Positions 60,142 through 64,000 of a stretch of 64,000 nucleotides of DNA are shown here, one piece after another. Origin of the DNA: Clostridiaceae bacterium Marseille-Q3526 (GTDB lineage Bacteria > Bacillota > Clostridia > Lachnospirales > Lachnospiraceae). The stretch is taken from the NCBI GenBank assembly GCA_018223375.1, contig JAGTTS010000005.1:127001-191000 (forward strand), in the 5' to 3' direction. Numbering within the stretch: position 1 is the stretch's first letter; each line of letters opens with the position of its first letter. Under the pieces are notes generated by a model. That model worked only from the letters and a program-made list of their open reading frames with translations. It did no database searches and was not told the DNA's origin. Both the position numbers and the translations under genes were made by a program.

Positions 60142-60675
60142 ATGATTCGTAAGGCGGCAGTATTTGCGGCAAACGCCCACAAAGGGGCGGTGAGGAAGGG
60201 CGGAAATATTCCCTACATCACCCATCCCCTTGACACGGCCCTGATCGTGTCCTCCCTCACAGAGGACGAGGAGCTGATTGCAGCCGCGATTCTTCACGAT
60301 ACCATAGAAGACGCGGGGGTTACGTTCAGGGAAATTGAGGGAGAGTTCGGCCGCCGGGTGGCCGAACTGGTGGCAGGCGAGACAGAGGACAAGTCCAGAT
60401 CCTGGAGGGAGAGAAAGCAGGCGACCATTGACCGCCTGAAAGGAGCCGGACGGGATGAGAAGATTCTGGCTCTGGGAGACAAGCTCAGCAATCTGCGGAA
60501 CACGGCCAGAGATTATCTGCTGGACGGAGACGCAGTATTTGAGCGGTTTAACATGAAAGAAAAGCGCTGGCAGGGGTGGTATTATACCTCCATGGCAGAG
60601 GCCTTTAAAGAACTGGAGAGCTTTCCAGAATACCGGGAGTACGTCAGGCTGTGCCAGATGGTATTTGGAGAGTAG
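60142..60675 (+). CDS. HD-domain (p)ppGpp hydrolase-like protein
   Basis: 177 residues, single-domain small alarmone hydrolase type (Mesh1/SpoT hydrolase half): AANAHKGAVRKGGNIPYITHPLDTA with two metal His, AAILHDTIEDAGVTFREIEGEFG with the HD pair and the ED, and the late Asp in LGDKLSNLRNTARDY. It probably removes the 3'-pyrophosphate of (p)ppGpp or a related nucleotide. Start ATG 60142 is favoured by GAGAGTAAGGG; ATG 60127 within the mscS end is an alternative. Third gene of a glgB-mscS transcript. Confidence 0.82.
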   Translation: MIRKAAVFAANAHKGAVRKGGNIPYITHPLDTALIVSSLTEDEELIAAAILHDTIEDAGVTFREIEGEFGRRVAELVAGETEDKSRSWRERKQATIDRLKGAGRDEKILALGDKLSNLRNTARDYLLDGDAVFERFNMKEKRWQGWYYTSMAEAFKELESFPEYREYVRLCQMVFGE

Positions 60676-60688
60676 ACAGGAAATGATG

Positions 60689-60745
60689 AAAAGAGGAATC
60701 GTTTTCGCCGGATTTAAGCGGAGTAAGAAAACGGTTCCTCTTTTT
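60689..60745 (+). terminator. Terminator of the glgB-mscS operon
   Basis: 18-bp stem (60689-60706 with 60727-60744, one G-T pair) followed by T. Confidence 0.85.
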
Positions 60746-60793
60746 GATATTCGAGGCACAGGAAAGGGGGCCTGTTCTGCCAAAAACAAAGCG

Positions 60794-60822
60794 TTGACAC
60801 CATATATGACACCATATATAAT
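60794..60822 (+). promoter_or_regulatory. hicAB promoter with overlapping direct-repeat operator
   Basis: TTGACA (60794-60799) and TATAAT (60817-60822), spacer 17 nt. A 12-bp unit TGACACCATATA is repeated head to tail from 60795 and 60807, covering both hexamers, which is a natural site for autorepression by HicB. Confidence 0.82.
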
Positions 60823-60841
60823 AAAAGAAAGAAGAATAGGA

Positions 60842-61087
60842 ATGTCTCAATGGGATAAATTGATAATGCGTATCAATAGACTATCAAAAGATCTTCGGTT
60901 TGATGAACTGCGAAAGGTACTGGAAAGCTATGGATATGAAATGAATGCGCCGAGAGGGGGAAGCAGCCATTATACATTTAGAAAACAGGGCTGCGCGCCA
61001 ATCACGATACCTAAGCATGAACCAATTAAAAAAGTATATGTGGAAATGGTAAGGCAGGTTGTAGAAAGCGAGGCAAAAAATGAGTAA
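60842..61087 (+). CDS. hicA: HicA-family mRNA interferase toxin
   Basis: 81 residues: double-stranded RNA-binding-like fold. DELRKVLESYGYEMNAPRGGSSHYTFRKQG contains the catalytic His region, and the end PITIPKHEPIKKVYVEMVRQVV is typical. It cleaves mRNA in translation-independent fashion when free. The ATG at 60842 lies 20 nt after the -10 box, so the leader is very short. The gene overlaps hicB by 8 nt. Confidence 0.9.
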   Translation: MSQWDKLIMRINRLSKDLRFDELRKVLESYGYEMNAPRGGSSHYTFRKQGCAPITIPKHEPIKKVYVEMVRQVVESEAKNE

Positions 61088-61451
61088 AACTCTGAAAGAA
61101 TACTTGGCAATGGCCTATCGAATGGAGATTGTAGAAGATAAGGAGGAGGGCGGATTTGTGGTTTCTTACCCTGATCTGCCAGGCTGCATTACCTGTGGAG
61201 AGACAGTAGAAAGTGCAGTAGCAAATGCGCTGGATGCAAAAAAAGCGTGGCTTGAGGCGGCGTTAGAGGCTGGAGTGGCAATCCAGGAGCCAGACAGCCT
61301 GGAGGACTATTCTGGGCAGTTTAAGCTAAGGATTCCGAGGAGTCTTCACAGATTGCTGGCAGAACATTCTCAGAGAGAAGGAATCAGCATGAACCAATAC
61401 TGCGTATATCTTCTTTCCAGAAATGATGCGATATTTTCAAGGCAGGGATAG
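61080..61451 (+). CDS. hicB: HicB-family antitoxin
   Basis: 123 residues. Partly degraded RNase H-like fold (YRMEIVEDKEEGGFVVSYPDLPGCITCGETVESAVANALDAKKAWLEAALEAG) that masks HicA, and a C-terminal ribbon-helix-helix segment (FKLRIPRSLHRLLAEHSQREGISMNQYCVYLLSR) for DNA binding and autorepression. Overlaps hicA by 8 nt, ensuring coupled synthesis. Confidence 0.92.
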   Translation: MSKTLKEYLAMAYRMEIVEDKEEGGFVVSYPDLPGCITCGETVESAVANALDAKKAWLEAALEAGVAIQEPDSLEDYSGQFKLRIPRSLHRLLAEHSQREGISMNQYCVYLLSRNDAIFSRQG

Positions 61452-61485
61452 CGGTACTGCAGGCATGAAACTTCGGCAGACCTCA

Positions 61486-61515
61486 TTGACAGAACCTGCG
61501 GAATACTTATATAAT
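61486..61515 (+). promoter_or_regulatory. Promoter of cysE
   Basis: TTGACA (61486-61491) and TATAAT (61510-61515), spacer 18 nt. No T-box or S-box was seen in the short leader. Confidence 0.75.
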
Positions 61516-61566
61516 GTAGCAATATCACAGTGTATTGTTTCAGCGTTGTTTTAAAAGGAGAAGGCT

Positions 61567-62262
61567 ATGATTTTAAAGGATATTTGGCTTGATGTAAAAG
61601 CTGTAAAGGAACGGGATCCGGCGGCCAGAAGCGCTCTGGAGGTGCTTCTGCTCTATCAGGGGGTCCACGCGTTGATTTGGCACAGAATCGCCCACTGGTT
61701 TTATCAGAAACGGATGTTTTTTATTGCCCGCCTGATTTCCCAGATTGCCAGATTTTTTACTCTGATTGAAATTCATCCGGGAGCCCAGCTGGGCCATGGA
61801 ATTTTAATCGACCACGGCGCAGGCGTTGTGATCGGAGAGACTGCGGTAGTGGGAGACAACTGCACCATTTACCAGGGCGTGACGTTAGGAGGCGTGGGCA
61901 CGAAAAAGGGAAAACGCCACCCAACTCTGGGAAACAACGTGACGGTGGGGTCAGGAGCTAAGATTCTCGGATCCTTCCAGGTAGGAGACAACTGCTCCAT
62001 CGCCGCCAACGCGGTGCTTTTACAGCCGCTGGAGGAGAACATCACGGCAGTGGGCATTCCGGCCCGCCCGGTTAAGAAGGACGGCGTGAAGATCCAGAAG
62101 AAAGAAAAAGTGGTTCTGGGAGAGCACGACAGAAAGCTGGTAGAGCAGATTGAGGCTTTAAAGGGCGAGATCAAGCAGCTGAAGCGGGAGCTGCGCCGGA
62201 TGGAGCGGGAGCTGGACGAAAAAGACAAAGGCGAGAAAAAGGATGGTAAAATTGCAGGATAA
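61567..62262 (+). CDS. cysE: Serine O-acetyltransferase
   Basis: 231 residues: acetylates serine at the start of cysteine synthesis. Short helical N-terminal part, then a left-handed beta helix with hexapeptide repeats (IHPGAQLGHGILIDHGAGVVIGETAVVGDNCTIYQGVTLGG) containing the catalytic His/Asp, and GIPARPVKK. A C-terminal coiled coil of about 45 residues, rich in Lys and Glu, extends beyond the usual end. AAAGGAG precedes the ATG. Confidence 0.93.
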   Translation: MILKDIWLDVKAVKERDPAARSALEVLLLYQGVHALIWHRIAHWFYQKRMFFIARLISQIARFFTLIEIHPGAQLGHGILIDHGAGVVIGETAVVGDNCTIYQGVTLGGVGTKKGKRHPTLGNNVTVGSGAKILGSFQVGDNCSIAANAVLLQPLEENITAVGIPARPVKKDGVKIQKKEKVVLGEHDRKLVEQIEALKGEIKQLKRELRRMERELDEKDKGEKKDGKIAG

Positions 62263-63115
62263 CGAGACAGTAAGAGACAACCAGAAAAAGCCGGCAGACC
62301 GGTGCAGAGACATTGAGAAAAGCGTGATTAAGCAGTTCCGCAAGGAAATCTGGCGGCCCTTTGTGAAGGCTCTGAACGAGTACGACATGATTCAGGAGGG
62401 CGACAACATTGCAGTCTGCATTTCCGGGGGCAAGGATTCCATGCTGTTAGCCAAGTGCATGCAGGAGATTCTGCGCCACGGAAAGATGGAGTTCGGACTT
62501 CATTTTCTGGTGATGGATCCGGGCTATAATCCGGAAAACAGGAAGATGATTGAGGAAAACGCAAAGATTATGGGAATTCCCATTACTGTGTTTGAATCGG
62601 ATATCTTCAACGTGGTAGTGGACGTGGATCAGTCGCCCTGCTACCTGTGCGCCAGAATGCGCCGGGGCCATCTCTATGCCAACGCAAAGCGGCTGGGATG
62701 CAATAAGATTGCCCTGGGCCACCATTTTGACGATGTCATCGAGACGATTCTCATGAGCATGCTCTACGGGGCCCAGGTAAATACCATGATGCCGAAGCTC
62801 CACAGCACCAATTTTGAGGGCATGGAGCTGATCCGTCCTCTGTATCTGGTGAAGGAGGCGGATATCGAGGCGTGGCGTGATTTCAACAATCTTCGGTTTC
62901 TCCAGTGCGCCTGCCGGTTTACGGAGGCCATTTCCAGGGAAGAGGAGGCCCACATGTCGAAGCGCCAGGAGATGAAGGAGCTGATTGCGAAATTCAGGAC
63001 CATCAATCCTCACATCGAGACGAATATTTTCAAGAGCGTGGAAAACGTCAATCTGGACGCCTGCATCGGATATGTGAAGGGAAAAGAACGCCATCATTTT
63101 CTGGAAGAGTATTAA
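62243..63115 (+). CDS. TtcA-family PP-loop ATPase (tRNA thiolation-like)
   Basis: 290 residues. The PP-loop ATP-binding motif is CISGGKDSMLLA, followed by the cysteine pair in CYLCARMRRGHLYANAKRLGCNKIALGHHFDDVIET and a C-terminal Cys (LQCACRF) that may hold an Fe-S cluster. Members add sulfur to tRNA cytidine 32 or related bases; a different substrate is possible in Clostridia. It begins 20 nt inside cysE, so sulfur assimilation and sulfur transfer are co-expressed. Confidence 0.85.
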   Translation: MVKLQDNETVRDNQKKPADRCRDIEKSVIKQFRKEIWRPFVKALNEYDMIQEGDNIAVCISGGKDSMLLAKCMQEILRHGKMEFGLHFLVMDPGYNPENRKMIEENAKIMGIPITVFESDIFNVVVDVDQSPCYLCARMRRGHLYANAKRLGCNKIALGHHFDDVIETILMSMLYGAQVNTMMPKLHSTNFEGMELIRPLYLVKEADIEAWRDFNNLRFLQCACRFTEAISREEEAHMSKRQEMKELIAKFRTINPHIETNIFKSVENVNLDACIGYVKGKERHHFLEEY

Positions 63116-63149
63116 CGCCAGTGCACGGGGGAGTGAAAGGGGGGGCGGG

Positions 63150-63647
63150 ATGAAGCAGTGGAGCATGATTCTGATGATTGCCGGGCTTATCTGCATAGCA
63201 GAGGGGTTAGTCCGCCTGAAAAAGCCGGATCTCAGATTTTTTCAGATCAGGCAGACCGAGGAGCTGGAGCCGGAACAGCGCAGAGAGTATATCAGAAAAG
63301 GCGCTGTATCCAGCATCTGTCTGGGAGCGGTCTGCCTGCTGGGGGCCGGTCTGTATGGAAGAATTGGAGATATGAAGGTTTTGATTCTGCTCTTGGGGGG
63401 AATCCTTCTTTTTCTGATTTACTCACTCTGGCTGAATAAAAAGTATCTGGGGAATTTTACTCTGCTGTCAGGAGCAGGAAAGAAGGAGAGAATGCTCTAT
63501 ATCCTTGTAGTTGTGGTTCTCTACGCAGTGATATACTGGGGATTTTATCAGTATGCAGGCCTTCTGAACCACAGCCTGGCCATGTTTCTGATTACGGCGG
63601 GGATTCTCCTTGCCGCTCAGATGATTTTATTCAGAAAGAAAAAATAG
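63150..63647 (+). CDS. Four-helix membrane protein, hypothetical
   Basis: 165 residues with hydrophobic helices at about 5-20, 52-70, 76-92, 111-131 and 138-158 and a basic end. I cannot name the family. A G-rich binding region (GGGGGGGCGGG) precedes the ATG. Probably the last gene of the cysE transcript. Confidence 0.6.
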   Translation: MKQWSMILMIAGLICIAEGLVRLKKPDLRFFQIRQTEELEPEQRREYIRKGAVSSICLGAVCLLGAGLYGRIGDMKVLILLLGGILLFLIYSLWLNKKYLGNFTLLSGAGKKERMLYILVVVVLYAVIYWGFYQYAGLLNHSLAMFLITAGILLAAQMILFRKKK

Positions 63648-63686
63648 GCGGCCGCGCCCGCTGCCGCCAAAATACAGAACGCGCCG

Positions 63687-63732
63687 AAAAGGCGGGATAT
63701 GCCCATGTGAGCAGGGCATATCCCGCCTTTTC
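63687..63732 (+). terminator. Terminator after the cysE operon
   Basis: Perfect 18-bp arms (63687-63704 with 63714-63731) flanking a 9-nt loop, ending in TTTT. Confidence 0.88.
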
Positions 63733-63842
63733 CATGCATAGACTTTCACAAAGCGCCGGCGGAAGGGGAGATAGGTTCTGCCGGCGGCCCGGCAAAGAAG
63801 AACGGGCGGAGTCTGTATCAAATGGAAAGGCGTGGTGGCAAA

Positions 63843-64000
63843 ATGATGGAGCTGATGAAAAATAACATTCACATGAACCGGCAGAAGGGAACCGCAGTGT
63901 CCCAGATTACCCTTGACGACGATTTTATTGTCCCTGATACGATGGACGACGTATCTGCCGTACTGCTGGGAAACGGAGATATTCAGATTGAGTCCTCCAG
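63843..64000 (+). CDS. DUF3794 (SPOCS-type) domain protein, 3' end beyond window
   Basis: The 52 visible codons (MMELMKNNIHMNRQKGTAVSQITLDDDFIVPD...) match the opening of Clostridial DUF3794 proteins, which usually run to about 500 residues with two or three such domains and a C-terminal LysM domain. The family includes SipL of spore-forming clostridia, so a spore-envelope role is likely but not shown. Start at ATG 63843; an adjacent ATG follows. The upstream binding site is weak. Confidence 0.78.
   Translation, partial: MMELMKNNIHMNRQKGTAVSQITLDDDFIVPDTMDDVSAVLLGNGDIQIESS

Overview
The window looks like a chromosomal segment of a spore-forming member of the Clostridia, most likely Lachnospiraceae. 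The signs are strong AGGAGG-type ribosome binding sites, TTGACA/TATAAT promoters, frequent TTG/GTG starts, FMN and SAM riboswitches, a DUF3794 (SPOCS-type) gene at the right edge, roughly balanced base composition, and many short-spaced operons. No rRNA, tRNA, CRISPR array or prophage was seen.

Layout. 1-4.3 kb: an L-Ala-D/L-Glu type epimerase, an ion-coupled carrier and a cytoplasmic beta-lactamase-fold serine hydrolase, followed by an ISAs1-family insertion sequence. 4.3-5.7 kb: a DUF3870 gene, then an FMN riboswitch and the riboflavin transporter ribU. 5.7-9.8 kb: a LysR regulator divergent from an M20 hydrolase and two membrane proteins (DUF5058 plus partner). 10-21.6 kb: thioredoxin, YgjV, a sugar nucleotidyltransferase, a Pro-rich protein, a large exported beta-propeller-like protein, murA, a SAM riboswitch with metK, an AraC-type regulator and a two-component system. 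21.6-26.7 kb: a GT-C-like membrane protein, brnQ and a DEAD-box RNA helicase. 26.7-32 kb: an AT-rich patch with a secreted protein, a second two-component system and a short BTAD regulator. 32-35.1 kb: a frameshifted M20 hydrolase and a frameshifted APC permease, then three hairpin repeats. 35.1-39.8 kb: a third two-component system and mutS2. 40-41.6 kb: a frameshifted IS110 transposase and a structured repeat. 42-47.6 kb: a sensory regulator facing an abgA-like/abgB-like/gltS operon. 47.8-50.8 kb: six small mostly membrane proteins, then a type I toxin candidate. 50.8-64 kb: a catalytically dead HtrA homologue, yhaM, rpiB, lysC, lepB, glgB, mscS, an alarmone hydrolase-like gene, hicAB, cysE, a TtcA-like gene and the start of a DUF3794 gene.

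Themes. Four M20-family hydrolases, each with its own transporter and often its own regulator, suggest a lifestyle of scavenging acylated amino acids, short peptides or folate breakdown products. The epimerase cassette fits muropeptide use.

The most unusual signal is a family of at least five long hairpins (5642, 27723, 34778, 34860, 35048). Their stems differ in sequence and remain paired, but all enclose a 20-nt loop of conserved sequence (core GACTT..A.TG.A.C). I do not recognise this family. A second is a 29-codon membrane toxin whose ribosome binding site is one of two identical GGAGGG blocks competing for a single CCCTCC, with a well-formed antisense promoter downstream. Three genes carry apparent single frameshifts, so base-call accuracy should be kept in mind.
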